A DNA stretch of 47,577 nucleotides from Clostridia bacterium (lineage in GTDB: Bacteria > Bacillota > Clostridia > Christensenellales > CAG-138): positions 1-47,577 of the forward strand of contig JAUNCT010000018.1 of NCBI GenBank assembly GCA_030526425.1. Direction: 5' to 3'. Of this stretch, positions 24,789 through 32,996 are shown in pieces (the stretch's first letter is position 1; each line of letters starts with the position of its first letter). Position numbers and translations under genes: made by a program. Under the pieces are notes generated by a model. The model did not search any database. It was not told the origin of the DNA and saw only the letters and a list, made by a program, of their open reading frames with translations.

Positions 24789-24818
24789 AAAAAAGGGGAC
24801 GCCGGAATGCGGCGCCCC
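24789..24818 (-). terminator. Terminator of the guanine deaminase gene
   Basis: Minus-strand stem GGGG.CGCCG / CGGCG.CCCC with a 5-base loop and TTTTTT after it, 15 bp beyond the stop. Confidence 0.85.
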
Positions 24819-24833
24819 CTGTGTGGGTTTCCC

Positions 24834-26096
24834 TTATTTCACCCTTCTGCCCGCGCTGAACACGGCAGTGATGTCGCTCTTTTCGGTGAGATAGATCGCA
24901 CGCTCGAAGCGTTCCGGCAGCGACAGCCGGCGCGTCAGGATCTTGTCGCTGTCGCGGATGACCACCGCATGCAGCGGTTCGCCCGCGGCGAACGCGTCGG
25001 TCCCGAGCCCGAAGATGCGGTTCGCGGAGGTCGTGCCGAGGAAGAACGCCTCCGGCACGGAGAGCGGTTCCTCGCGCCACAGGCTGTTGATGCGGCGCGC
25101 CTTCGACATGCGGATGGCGTGACCCATCACGCGGTTCATCATGAAATCGGTACCGCCCGCCACATCCGAACCGAGACCGACGGTCAGCCCCTCCTCGAGC
25201 ATCGTCCGCACCTTGGGGAAGCCGCTCATGATCGTGATGTTGCTGTCCGGGCAATGCGCGACGACGGTGCCGCGCTCCTTCAGGGCGGCGCGCTCCCGCG
25301 GGGAACACCACACGCAGTGCGCCATCACGGTCTTGTCGGTCAAAAGACCCCAACGGTCGTAGGTCTCCCAGTACTCCTTGCAGTCCGGGCACAGCTTCGA
25401 CACGGTCTCGATCTCCTGCACGTTTTCGGAAAGGTGCGACTGCACGGGCAGGTCCCGTTCGCGGACGATCTTGCCGAGCGCTTCCATCAACCGGTCGCTG
25501 CAGGCGGGCGTGAAGCGCGGCGTGACGATGGGCTTCATGCGGGTGAAGCGCTCCGCGCCGTCGAGAAAGCGGATCTCATCCGCGATCGCGCTGTCCGTCT
25601 CCTCCTGATAATCCGGCAGGGCGTTGCGGTCCATCGAGACCTTGCCCGCAAAGCCGGTGAGCCCCGCCTTTTCGAACTCCTCGAGCAAAATGAGGCTCGT
25701 GTCCCAATGCAAGCTCGAAAACGCGACCACTCGCGTCGTGCCGCGGGCAACGAGGTCCCTGGCGAGCTCGGCGTAGACTTCGCGCGCGAGCCCCGCGTCG
25801 GAAAACAGCTTTTCCGCGGGGAAGGCGTACTTCGGCAGCCAGTCCATCAGCGGCAGGTCGGTGCCGAGCCCTTGGAACACGCACTGCGGCGCGTGGAAAT
25901 GGATATCCGCAAACGACGGCAGGATCAGCGCGTCGCCGAAATCCTCGACTTCCGCGTCTTGGTGCACGGGCGGCAGCGTTTCATACACGCCCTCCACCTT
26001 GCCGTTTTGGGTCACGAGGTACCCGTTCGCCACGGTCTTCAGTTCGCCGATCGACGGCATCCAAAGGATATTGCCCTTCAAGGCTTGTTTCTTCAT
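24834..26096 (-). CDS. guaD: Guanine deaminase (GuaD/SsnA-like amidohydrolase)
   Basis: The 420-residue amidohydrolase has the metal site FADIHFHAPQC (guanine deaminases: GFVDxHxHxPQ), QSHLSEN, MAHCVWCSPRE and the catalytic GLGSDVAGGTDF. The HAPQ variant of the HxH motif is characteristic of guanine deaminase, which hydrolyses guanine to xanthine and ammonia. GAAGGAGAACGAAC precedes the ATG. The gene has its own promoter, a guanine-type purine riboswitch and a terminator in front of it. It lies downstream of a dihydropyrimidinase/mocA-like pair in the same direction, recalling the anaerobic purine breakdown clusters of Clostridia and the yge/ssnA region of E. coli. Confidence 0.9.
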   Translation of the reverse strand: MKKQALKGNILWMPSIGELKTVANGYLVTQNGKVEGVYETLPPVHQDAEVEDFGDALILPSFADIHFHAPQCVFQGLGTDLPLMDWLPKYAFPAEKLFSDAGLAREVYAELARDLVARGTTRVVAFSSLHWDTSLILLEEFEKAGLTGFAGKVSMDRNALPDYQEETDSAIADEIRFLDGAERFTRMKPIVTPRFTPACSDRLMEALGKIVRERDLPVQSHLSENVQEIETVSKLCPDCKEYWETYDRWGLLTDKTVMAHCVWCSPRERAALKERGTVVAHCPDSNITIMSGFPKVRTMLEEGLTVGLGSDVAGGTDFMMNRVMGHAIRMSKARRINSLWREEPLSVPEAFFLGTTSANRIFGLGTDAFAAGEPLHAVVIRDSDKILTRRLSLPERFERAIYLTEKSDITAVFSAGRRVK

Positions 26097-26143
26097 GTTC
26101 GTTCTCCTTCCATGGGTCGGTTCGCGGTACCCCTTTTCGAATG

Positions 26144-26183
26144 AAAAAGGGCACCCGCATGCAGTTTCCCTGCCCGGATGCCC
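26144..26183 (-). terminator. Riboswitch-controlled terminator before guaD
   Basis: Minus-strand stem GGGCATCCG (26183-26175) pairs with CGGGTGCCC, capped by a GCAG/CTGC hairpin, and is followed by TTTTTCATTC. Its first three G residues are also the 3' strand of the aptamer P1 helix. The terminator and the ligand-bound aptamer therefore compete. Confidence 0.8.
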
Positions 26184-26244
26184 ATAGCAGCGCCTTTCGG
26201 CGGCGCCGTAGAAACGCCCGCGCCATACTGCGGGCTTATATGGG
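26181..26244 (-). promoter_or_regulatory. Guanine-type purine riboswitch aptamer
   Basis: The minus strand contains the conserved purine aptamer. P1 is CCCATA/TATGGG. The junction strand is TATAA. P2 is GCCCGC/GCGGGC, with a loop containing TATGG. The core is GTTTCTAC. P3 is GGCGCC/GGCGCT with loop GCCGAAA, followed by CTATGG. The GG of loop 2 and CC of loop 3 allow the known loop-loop contact. The base before TATGG in the last junction is C, the residue that selects guanine or hypoxanthine over adenine. Compare the Bacillus xpt aptamer (CATATAA, GATATGG, GTTTCTAC, ACTATGG). Confidence 0.88.
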
Positions 26245-26275
26245 ATTCATGTCGCGTTCCTTTCGGAACATGGGT

Positions 26276-26305
26276 ATTATACCCCATCCGCGCGCCCGAA
26301 ATCAA
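26276..26305 (-). promoter_or_regulatory. Promoter of the guaD riboswitch transcript
   Basis: TTGATT (26305-26300) and TATAAT (26281-26276) with an 18-bp spacer on the minus strand. The -10 box contains the stop codon of the mocA-like gene. Transcription would start about 25 bp before the aptamer. Confidence 0.75.
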
Positions 26306-26867
26306 GCGCCGTGTCGAGGTCGGCGAGCTCCTCCGCCCCGCAGGGGACGAAACGCACGCATTCCGGGTGGCGGTGGACGACCTGTTTGCCGCCCATATCG
26401 CCCGTCAGTTCCGCGAGTTCTCCGAAGAAATCCTTGGGGAACAGCACGGGGTTGCCTGTTTTCCCTTCCGGGCTCTGCGGGCGCAGGATGCACCCCGGCG
26501 CGGTTTCGAACGCCGCGCACATCGCCGCGATCGTTTCCGGTTTCAGCTGCGGCTGGTCCGCCACGAGAAACAGCACCCCGTCGGGCGTTTCGCCCTCCGT
26601 CACGGCGGCAAGCCCCAGCTTCAGGCTCGAGGTGATGCCCTCCCCGGGCGCGGGGTTCACGGTTTCAAAAAGCCCGGCGTTCTTCACCGCTGTGCGGACG
26701 ACCGCATCGTGCTCCCGCACGACGGCAACGCGCTTCCCGAAGGGTCCCGCTGCCGCAAGCTCCGCCGCCGCCGCGATGAGCGGGGCGCCGTGCCACAGCC
26801 TCGAAAGCTTATCCCCGCCCGCGCGGGTCCCGAGACCCGCGGCGAGCAGTACACAGGCGATGTTCAT
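26277..26867 (-). CDS. MocA/MobA-like nucleotidyltransferase (molybdenum cofactor cytidylyltransferase family)
   Basis: The 196-residue protein begins with the nucleotide-binding VLLAAGLGTRAGGDKLSRLW (family: LAAGxGxRxGxxK). It has GITSSLKLGL and VLFLVADQPQL, the metal-binding segment of MocA, plus GKTGNPVLF near the end. MocA attaches CMP to molybdopterin for xanthine dehydrogenase-type enzymes. In clostridial purine clusters a MocA homologue commonly sits with hydantoinase and SsnA/guanine deaminase genes, as here. No molybdenum hydroxylase is in the window. Its ATG overlaps the hydA stop by 4 bp. Confidence 0.82.
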   Translation of the reverse strand: MNIACVLLAAGLGTRAGGDKLSRLWHGAPLIAAAAELAAAGPFGKRVAVVREHDAVVRTAVKNAGLFETVNPAPGEGITSSLKLGLAAVTEGETPDGVLFLVADQPQLKPETIAAMCAAFETAPGCILRPQSPEGKTGNPVLFPKDFFGELAELTGDMGGKQVVHRHPECVRFVPCGAEELADLDTALDFGRADGV

Positions 26868-28234
26868 TTGCGCGTGCGCATCGAAGGTCCGCGGAACACG
26901 AAGCGACCCGCGCCCTCCTTCACGAGTTCGAAGTTTTCGACCGCGGGGACGCCGTTGACCAGCACGTCGCGCGCGCGTCCTGCGGAGGTCAAGCCCTCAT
27001 ACGGGCTGTTGTCGCAGTTGTGCAGGTTCGTTTTCCACGAGATGGTGCGCTCCGCGTTCGGGTCGAACACGACGAGGTCGGCATCGCTGCCCGCGGAAAC
27101 GGTGCCCTTTTGCGGATACATGCCGAAGATCTTCGCGGCATTCGTGGACAGCATGTCCGCCATCTGTTCGATGGTCGCCTTGCCGCTCTTGACCATGTAG
27201 GTGTACACGAGCTCGCCGCGGTTCTCCGCGCCGGCGCCGCCGTTCGGGATCTTCGTGAAATCGTCCTTGCCCATGGCCTTCTGCTCCATGGTGAAGCTGC
27301 AGTGGTCGGTGCCGATGAAATCGATCTTCCCATCGGCGAGTCCGCCCATGACCGCCTCGCGGTCGGCGTCCTTGCGGAGCGGCGGGCTCATCACGAACTT
27401 CGCGGCGTCGGGCTCCGTGTATCGGCTGTCGTTCAGGGCGATGTACTGCGGGCAGGTCTCGAGGTAGACCTCCTGTCCGCGCGCGCGTGCGCGCTCCGCC
27501 TCTTCGAGTCCCTCCTTGGTGGAAAGGTGCACGACCCACGCGGGGGCACCCGCGAGCTCCGCCGTGCGCATGAGTCTTGCGACGGCTTCCGCCTCGACCT
27601 CGTTCGGTCGGCTGACGGGGTGCGCCTCGGGCGCGAAGCGTCCCTCCGCCTTGAGCTCCCTGATGCGCTGCTGCAAAATATCGTAGTTCTCGCAGTGCAC
27701 GCCGATGAGGCAATCCTTCGCGGCGGTGCGCTTGAGCGCGTCGTAGATCTCGCCGTCGTTGACCTTCATCGCATCGTACACCATGTACATTTTGAAGCTC
27801 GTCACGCCCTGACGGATCATGTTGTCGATCTCGGCGATGCGCTCCGCATTCCATTCGGAGACCGCCATGTGGAAGCCGTAGTTGCAGCTCGAGCCCTCGG
27901 CCTTCTTCTGCCACAGGTCGTACGCGTCCTGCATGGTCATGCCCTTGTCCTGCGTGGCGAAATCGAGCACGGTGGTGGTACCGCCCTTCACCGCGGCGCG
28001 CGTTCCGGTGGGGAAGTTGTCGGCGGTGATCGTCGTACCGAGGTCGAGGTCGAAATGCGTGTGCGTGTCGATGAAGCCCGGCAGCACGTACATGCCCGTG
28101 GCGTCGATGACCTTGTCCGCAGCCTCCGCGATCGCCGGGGCGACCTTGAGGATCTTGTCGTTTTCCGTCAGAACATCGGCGGCGAACTGTTTGCCGTCGG
28201 TGACGACCGTTCCGTTTTGGATGAGTATACGCAT
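26864..28234 (-). CDS. hydA: Dihydropyrimidinase / D-hydantoinase
   Basis: Start chosen at 28234 (MRILIQNGTVVTDGKQFAAD), after AAAGGAGAACCCC. The 456-residue protein is a standard cyclic amidohydrolase. It has FIDTHTHFDLD (first metal His pair), TSFKMYMVYD (the lysine that is carboxylated to bridge the metals), IGVHCENYD, AWVVHLSTKEGLE and DFIGTDHCSF (catalytic Asp). It opens dihydropyrimidine or hydantoin rings to N-carbamoyl acids. The partner genes suggest a role in purine or pyrimidine breakdown, similar to hyuA/hydA near ygfK and ssnA in E. coli. Confidence 0.9.
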   Translation of the reverse strand: MRILIQNGTVVTDGKQFAADVLTENDKILKVAPAIAEAADKVIDATGMYVLPGFIDTHTHFDLDLGTTITADNFPTGTRAAVKGGTTTVLDFATQDKGMTMQDAYDLWQKKAEGSSCNYGFHMAVSEWNAERIAEIDNMIRQGVTSFKMYMVYDAMKVNDGEIYDALKRTAAKDCLIGVHCENYDILQQRIRELKAEGRFAPEAHPVSRPNEVEAEAVARLMRTAELAGAPAWVVHLSTKEGLEEAERARARGQEVYLETCPQYIALNDSRYTEPDAAKFVMSPPLRKDADREAVMGGLADGKIDFIGTDHCSFTMEQKAMGKDDFTKIPNGGAGAENRGELVYTYMVKSGKATIEQMADMLSTNAAKIFGMYPQKGTVSAGSDADLVVFDPNAERTISWKTNLHNCDNSPYEGLTSAGRARDVLVNGVPAVENFELVKEGAGRFVFRGPSMRTRK

Positions 28235-28306
28235 ACGGGGTTCTCCTTTCCGCCTCACGGGCAGACACATTGTATTTTTCGGAAGGTTCCGTTTTCGTGC
28301 TTGTGG

Positions 28307-30043
28307 TCAGTCGCGCAGCGTTGCGCGGTACAGTGTGGCGTACCTGCCGCCGAGCGCCACGAGCTCTTCGTGCGTGCCGCGCTCTCGGATGCCGTCTTCG
28401 TCGATGACGACGATCTCGTCCGCATGGCGGACGGTCGACAGCCGGTGCGCGATAACGAGCGCGGTGCGCCCCACGCTCAGCGCGTCGAAGCTCTTTTGGA
28501 TCTCGGTCTCGGTCACGGTATCGAGGGCGCTCGTCGCCTCATCGAGGATGAGGATGGGCGGGTCCTTCAGAAACAGCCGTGCGATGGCGATGCGTTGCTT
28601 CTGCCCGCCGGAAAGCGTGATGCCGCGCTCGCCGACCTTGGTTTGATACCCGTCGGGCATCTTTTCGATCTCTTCGTGGATTTGGGCGTGCTTCGCCGCC
28701 GCGATCACCTCTTCGTCCGTCGCGCCGATGCGCCCGTAGCGGATGTTCTCCATCACGGTGTCGGCAAAGAGGAACACGTCCTGCTGGACGATGCCGATCT
28801 TTTCGCGGAGCGACTGCATGGTGACCGTGCGGATGTCCTTCCCGTCGACGGTCACGCGGCCCGCGGTGACCTCGTAAAACCTTGGGATGAGCTGGCACAG
28901 CGTGGTCTTGCCGCCGCCGGAGGGACCGACGAGCGCGACCGTCTTGCCCGCGGGGATGGTGAGGTCGATGCCGTTGAGCACGTTCTTGCCCTCACCGTAA
29001 GCGAAGCTCACGTTTTCGAAGGCGATGTCGCCCCGGATATCGCCGATGGGCACGGCGTCCGGCGCGTCCTGGATCTCGGGCGCGGTGTCCATGACCTCGC
29101 AGAAGCGTTCGAAGCCCGCCATGCCGAGCATGTACTGTTCGGCGAAGTTGGAAAGCTTTTTGACGGGGTTGGTGAACGCGCCGATGTACAGCGTGAACGT
29201 CAGCAGCACGACGGGGTCGAGCCCGCGCTTCCAGATCAGAAGACCGCCCGCGGCGAGCACCGCCACGTTGCAAAAGCCCGTGAACGCATCGACACTGGTG
29301 TGGAACACCGCCATGCTGCGGTAATAGGACTTTTTGGATTCGATGTACTGACGGTTGCCGCTTTGGAACTTTTTCTTCTCGTGGTCTTCATTGGTGAAGG
29401 CCTTCGCGACGCGCGCGCCGGAGATGCTCGACTCGATGTTGGCGTTGATCTCCGCCATCTTCTCCTTCACGCCGAGGGAGGATTTGCGCATCGAAACGCG
29501 CATGCGCATCGTGAACGCGATCAGCAGCGGCATCAGGATGGCGAGCGGCAGGGCGAGCCGCCACTCGATGTTGAACATGATGATGAACGCGCCGACGATC
29601 GTGACCGAAGAGATGAGCAGGTCCTCGGGACCGTGATGCGCGAGCTCGGTGATCTCGAACAGGTCGCTCGTCATGCGGGACAGCAACTTACCCGTGCGGA
29701 TCTTGTCGAAGAATCCGAACCCGAGCGATTCGACATGCGAGAACATGTCGCTGCGGATATCGGTCTCCATCTTCACGCCGAGCAGATGCCCCCAGTACGA
29801 AACCGTGAACTGCAGCACGCTCCTCAGCGCGTACATCAGAAACGCCACGACGATGAGCTTGAAAAACAGCCCGATGAGCGCGGGGCTTTCCGGCACCTTC
29901 GGGAGCAGGTCTTTGACGATGTATTGGGTCACGAGCGGGAACGCGAGGTCGACGGCGCACATGGCCGTCGCGCAGCCGAGATCGAGCGCGAACAGCTTGC
30001 TGTGCGGTTTGTAATAGGCGATGAATCGTTTCAGTCTGTTCAT
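28307..30043 (-). CDS. ABC exporter, fused permease and ATPase (MsbA/LmrA type)
   Basis: The 578-residue half-transporter has six membrane helices in its N-terminal half (about residues 15-310), then an ATPase domain with Walker A VGPSGGGKTTLCQL, Q loop QQDVFLFADTV, signature LSGGQKQRIAIARLFL, Walker B ILILDEATSALD and the H loop IAHRLST. It would work as a homodimer to export a lipid, drug or peptide; the substrate is unknown. The ribosome site is weak. A promoter whose -10 box lies only 6 bp upstream of the ATG suggests a leaderless message. Confidence 0.9.
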   Translation of the reverse strand: MNRLKRFIAYYKPHSKLFALDLGCATAMCAVDLAFPLVTQYIVKDLLPKVPESPALIGLFFKLIVVAFLMYALRSVLQFTVSYWGHLLGVKMETDIRSDMFSHVESLGFGFFDKIRTGKLLSRMTSDLFEITELAHHGPEDLLISSVTIVGAFIIMFNIEWRLALPLAILMPLLIAFTMRMRVSMRKSSLGVKEKMAEINANIESSISGARVAKAFTNEDHEKKKFQSGNRQYIESKKSYYRSMAVFHTSVDAFTGFCNVAVLAAGGLLIWKRGLDPVVLLTFTLYIGAFTNPVKKLSNFAEQYMLGMAGFERFCEVMDTAPEIQDAPDAVPIGDIRGDIAFENVSFAYGEGKNVLNGIDLTIPAGKTVALVGPSGGGKTTLCQLIPRFYEVTAGRVTVDGKDIRTVTMQSLREKIGIVQQDVFLFADTVMENIRYGRIGATDEEVIAAAKHAQIHEEIEKMPDGYQTKVGERGITLSGGQKQRIAIARLFLKDPPILILDEATSALDTVTETEIQKSFDALSVGRTALVIAHRLSTVRHADEIVVIDEDGIRERGTHEELVALGGRYATLYRATLRD

Positions 30044-30049
30044 GTGTCC

Positions 30050-30077
30050 ATTGTAAACCCGCCGTTGGAAAAAGCAA
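30050..30077 (-). promoter_or_regulatory. Promoter close to the ABC exporter start codon
   Basis: TTGCTT (30077-30072) and TACAAT (30055-30050) with a 16-bp spacer on the minus strand. The predicted start point coincides with the A of the ATG at 30043. Confidence 0.5.
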
Positions 30078-30122
30078 ATGTTTTTGCACGGGGAAGACTT
30101 TTTTTCTTTTGCTCGGGGGCAA

Positions 30123-30162
30123 CAAAAAACAGCGGAAAGGAACCTGTCCTTTCCGCTGTTTT
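30123..30162 (-). terminator. Terminator of the cation/proton antiporter gene
   Basis: Perfect 15-bp stem AAAACAGCGGAAAGG / CCTTTCCGCTGTTTT with a 7-base loop. On the minus strand it ends in TTTTTTG, 18 bp after the antiporter stop. Confidence 0.88.
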
Positions 30163-30179
30163 CGGTTTGGGATATCTCT

Positions 30180-31478
30180 TCACTCCGCGCGCTTGGCTGC
30201 GGCTTCCGCGAGCTTGGTCTCGCGGCGGTTCTTGACCTCTTCGGGCACGGGGCTGATGTCGCCGGCCTTGGTCAAAGCCCACTTGGTCATGAGCGGTCCG
30301 AAGATCTCATACACGAGCACCGCGAACAGCACGATCGAGCGGATCAGCTCGCCGTCGGCGCCGAGGGTCCGCGCCGTCACGCACATGCCGAGCGCAACGC
30401 CCGCCTGCGGGAACAGCGTGATGCCGAGGTACTTGACCACATTCGGGCTGCAGTGGGTCGCCTTCGCCGAAACGTAGGCGCCGTAGTATTTGCCGATGCA
30501 GCGCGTCACGATGTAAACGACGCCCGCGAGCACGACCGCGACGGAAGCGAGCACCGAAAGCTCGAGCTCCGCGCCGCTCACCACGAAGAAGAGGACCATC
30601 AGCGGCGCCGTCCAGCGGTCCGCCTTGCCCATCAGGTCTTCACTCAGGGGGCACAGGTTCGCGAACACCGTGCCGAGCATCATGCAGACGAGCAGGCTCG
30701 AGAAGCCGATGCGGATGCCCGCGACCTCCCACTCGAGCATGGAGAGCGCAACGGTCAGCAGCACGAAGGCGACGGTCATCGCCAAGCGGTTCGTGTTCGA
30801 ATGGAACAGCTTTTCGAGCTGCGTGAGCACCCAGCCCGCGATGCCGCCGATGGCGAGCGAGCCGACGATCTCGATCATGGGTTCGGCGAGGATGATGAAC
30901 AGCGAGGCCTTGCCGTCCGCAATGGCGCGCGCCGCGCCGAAGGAGACCGCGAACAGCACGAGACCCACCGCGTCGTCCAGCGCGACGATCGGGAGCAGCA
31001 GCTTCGTGAGCTCACCCTTCGCTTTGTACTGGCGCACGACCATCATGGTCGCCGCGGGCGCGGTCGCGGATGCGATGGCGCCGAGGGTGATCACCGCGGG
31101 GATGGACAGCACCTCGGGGAACATGAAGTGGAACGCGAGCAGCGCAAGGTCGACGAGCAGCGTCGCCACGACCGCCTGGAACACGCCGATGACGAGAGCC
31201 TGCTTACCCGTTTGCTTCAGCGCGTCCGCGCGGAACTCACTGCCGATGGAGAACGCGATGAAGCCCAGCGCCGTATCCGACAGGATGCTGAGCGCGGAGA
31301 GCATCTCGGTGTTGTTGAAACCGAGCCCCGGGATGTTGAGCCCGCCGAGCAGGCTGGGTCCGATGAGAAGACCCGCGATGAGGTATGCCGTGACGTCCGG
31401 CAGCTTGAAGCGGGACAGCGGACGGGTCATCAACAGACCCGCCACAAGGGCGAATGCAACGGAGAACAATGTACGCAT
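30180..31478 (-). CDS. CPA2-family cation/proton antiporter (KefB/NapA type)
   Basis: A 432-residue protein with about 12-13 helices and the CPA2 signature: LPDVTAYLIAGLLIGPSLLGG near the N-terminus, ATAPAATMMVVRQYKAKGEL, and the ion-site LPIVALDDAVGLVLF, where the DD pair fits the conserved transport aspartates. FPQAGVALGMCVTARTLG is also typical. There is no C-terminal TrkA/NAD domain, so it is a short-form Na+/H+ or K+/H+ exchanger. It ends in a charged Lys/Glu/Ala-rich tail. Its leader carries a strong hairpin (31504-31530). Confidence 0.88.
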   Translation of the reverse strand: MRTLFSVAFALVAGLLMTRPLSRFKLPDVTAYLIAGLLIGPSLLGGLNIPGLGFNNTEMLSALSILSDTALGFIAFSIGSEFRADALKQTGKQALVIGVFQAVVATLLVDLALLAFHFMFPEVLSIPAVITLGAIASATAPAATMMVVRQYKAKGELTKLLLPIVALDDAVGLVLFAVSFGAARAIADGKASLFIILAEPMIEIVGSLAIGGIAGWVLTQLEKLFHSNTNRLAMTVAFVLLTVALSMLEWEVAGIRIGFSSLLVCMMLGTVFANLCPLSEDLMGKADRWTAPLMVLFFVVSGAELELSVLASVAVVLAGVVYIVTRCIGKYYGAYVSAKATHCSPNVVKYLGITLFPQAGVALGMCVTARTLGADGELIRSIVLFAVLVYEIFGPLMTKWALTKAGDISPVPEEVKNRRETKLAEAAAKRAE

Positions 31479-31503
31479 GTTTCCGACTCCTTATCATAAA
31501 AAT

Positions 31504-31530
31504 CACCGTTCGCAGGCTTTGCGAACGGTG
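31504..31530 (-). promoter_or_regulatory. Hairpin in the 5' leader of the antiporter mRNA
   Basis: A perfect 11-bp stem (CACCGTTCGCA / TGCGAACGGTG) lies between the promoter and the ribosome binding site and is followed by ATTTTTATG. It could act as an attenuator or as a stabilising 5' stem loop. Confidence 0.6.
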
Positions 31531-31534
31531 TTGA

Positions 31535-31563
31535 ATTATAGCACCGCCCCCCCGCCAATGCAA
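31535..31563 (-). promoter_or_regulatory. Promoter of the antiporter gene
   Basis: TTGCAT (31563-31558) and TATAAT (31540-31535), with a 17-bp spacer on the minus strand. Confidence 0.7.
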
Positions 31564-31636
31564 CGGGAAAACGGCGAAATATCGATAGTATTTTTAGAGG
31601 TTGGCGGTACACTTCCCTGCGGGTGTGCCGCAGGCG

Positions 31637-32800
31637 TCAGCGGATCCCCTTCTTTTCCGCAAAACCCGTGAGCATGAGCGTCAGCGCGCCGTCGCCGGTG
31701 ACGTTGCAGGCGGTGCCGAAGCTGTCCTGCAGGGCGAAGATCGCCAGCACCAGCGCGGTGCCCGTGCCGTCGAAGCCGAGCACGGAAATGAGGATGCCCA
31801 TCGACGCCATGACCGTGCCTCCCGGCACGCCCGGCGCACCCACGGCGAAGATGCCGAGCAGCGCGATGAACAGCAGCATCGTCCCCACGGAGGGGAGCTT
31901 GCCCGTGAGCATCAGGCTCACCGCCATGCAGAAGAAGGTCTCCGTCAGGGCGGAACCGCACAGGTGGATGTTCGCGAACAGCGGCACGCCGAAGTCGACC
32001 ATGTCCTCACGCAGCACCTTGGACTTGTGCGCGCAATCGAGCGCGACCGAAAGCGTCGCGGCGCTCGACATCGTGCCGACCGCCGTCAGGTAGGCGGGTC
32101 CGTAATGACGGAAGACTTCCTTCGCCGAACGCCCGGAATACACCCCCGCGACCGCGTACAGCACCGCCATCCACACGAAGTGCAGCGCGATGACGATGGC
32201 GATGATCTGCAGAAACGCCGGCAGCTGCTTCGTGACCGTGCCGTCCCAGCTCAGCTCGCAGAAGGTCAGGCAGATGTACACCGGCAGCAGCGGGATGACG
32301 ACCTTTTCGATGAGCTTCAGCACGAGGGCGCGGAACTCGTCGAGCAGCTTTGCGATCGTATCCGTTTTCGCCCACACCGCGCCGAGACCGATGAGCAGCG
32401 CGAACGCGAGCGCGCTCATGACCGGCATGATCTGCGGGATCGTCAGCCCAAAGATATCCGGGGGCAGCGTTTTGACCGTGGCGTCCGCCGCGATCGCCAG
32501 CTTCGGGATCAGCGCATAGCCCACGCCCATGGACATCAGGCAGGCGCCCACGGTGGAAACATACGCCAGCGCGACCGCGACCGTCAGCATGCGGCTCGCG
32601 TTTTTGCCGAGGCTCGTGATCGACGGCGCGATGAACGCGATGACCACGAGCGGCACGCAGAACATGATGACCTGACCGAGCACGTTGTGCAGCGACACGA
32701 CGACGGACATCGCCCCCTCACCGAGGACGAGCCCCAAAAGAATACCCGCCACGATGCCCATCAGCAGCCGCGCCGGGAGACTCGAAAAGAATTTTTTCAT
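31637..32800 (-). CDS. Dicarboxylate/amino acid:cation symporter (DAACS family)
   Basis: A 387-residue membrane protein of the GltP/SstT group. It has RLLMGIVAGILLGLVLGE at the start, the serine-rich re-entrant loop AVGTMSSAATLSVALDCA, VPLFANIHLCGSALTETFF, and GAPGVPGGTVMASMGILISVLG (second hairpin loop) followed by DSFGTACNVTGDGALTLML (substrate-binding helix with the conserved N-x-x-G-D). The family imports glutamate, aspartate, serine/threonine or dicarboxylates with Na+ or H+. The Asp that binds the amino group in GltP is replaced around TACNVTGDG as in SstT-like members, so the substrate is left open. Confidence 0.87.
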   Translation of the reverse strand: MKKFFSSLPARLLMGIVAGILLGLVLGEGAMSVVVSLHNVLGQVIMFCVPLVVIAFIAPSITSLGKNASRMLTVAVALAYVSTVGACLMSMGVGYALIPKLAIAADATVKTLPPDIFGLTIPQIMPVMSALAFALLIGLGAVWAKTDTIAKLLDEFRALVLKLIEKVVIPLLPVYICLTFCELSWDGTVTKQLPAFLQIIAIVIALHFVWMAVLYAVAGVYSGRSAKEVFRHYGPAYLTAVGTMSSAATLSVALDCAHKSKVLREDMVDFGVPLFANIHLCGSALTETFFCMAVSLMLTGKLPSVGTMLLFIALLGIFAVGAPGVPGGTVMASMGILISVLGFDGTGTALVLAIFALQDSFGTACNVTGDGALTLMLTGFAEKKGIR

Positions 32801-32832
32801 ATTTCTTCCCCTTCTTCCTGTGTTGTTTTTCC

Positions 32833-32838
32833 ATTATA
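32833..32838 (-). promoter_or_regulatory. Extended -10 promoter of the symporter gene
   Basis: TATAAT preceded by TGG on the minus strand, about 33 bp before the ATG at 32800. No convincing -35 box. Confidence 0.55.
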
Positions 32839-32939
32839 CCATGCACGGGCGCGATCGCACCATGCATCATCACCATCCCTCCGGCAGTTCCGTTGCCTGT
32901 CGGGAAGACCCGCCGCTGGCGTCCGCCGCCGTTTTGTGC

Positions 32940-32945
32940 TATGAT
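32940..32945 (+). promoter_or_regulatory. Extended -10 promoter of the DUF3089-type gene
   Basis: TATGAT preceded by TGC (extended -10), about 50 bp before the ATG at 32997. Confidence 0.5.
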
Positions 32946-32996
32946 TGCACGCGTACGAAAACGACCATATCCCGACCGAAACGGAGGAAACCCACC

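Noticed and set aside
27020..30235. 1071-codon plus-strand reading frame
   Set aside because: Antisense to hydA and the ABC exporter, both of which have complete family motifs.
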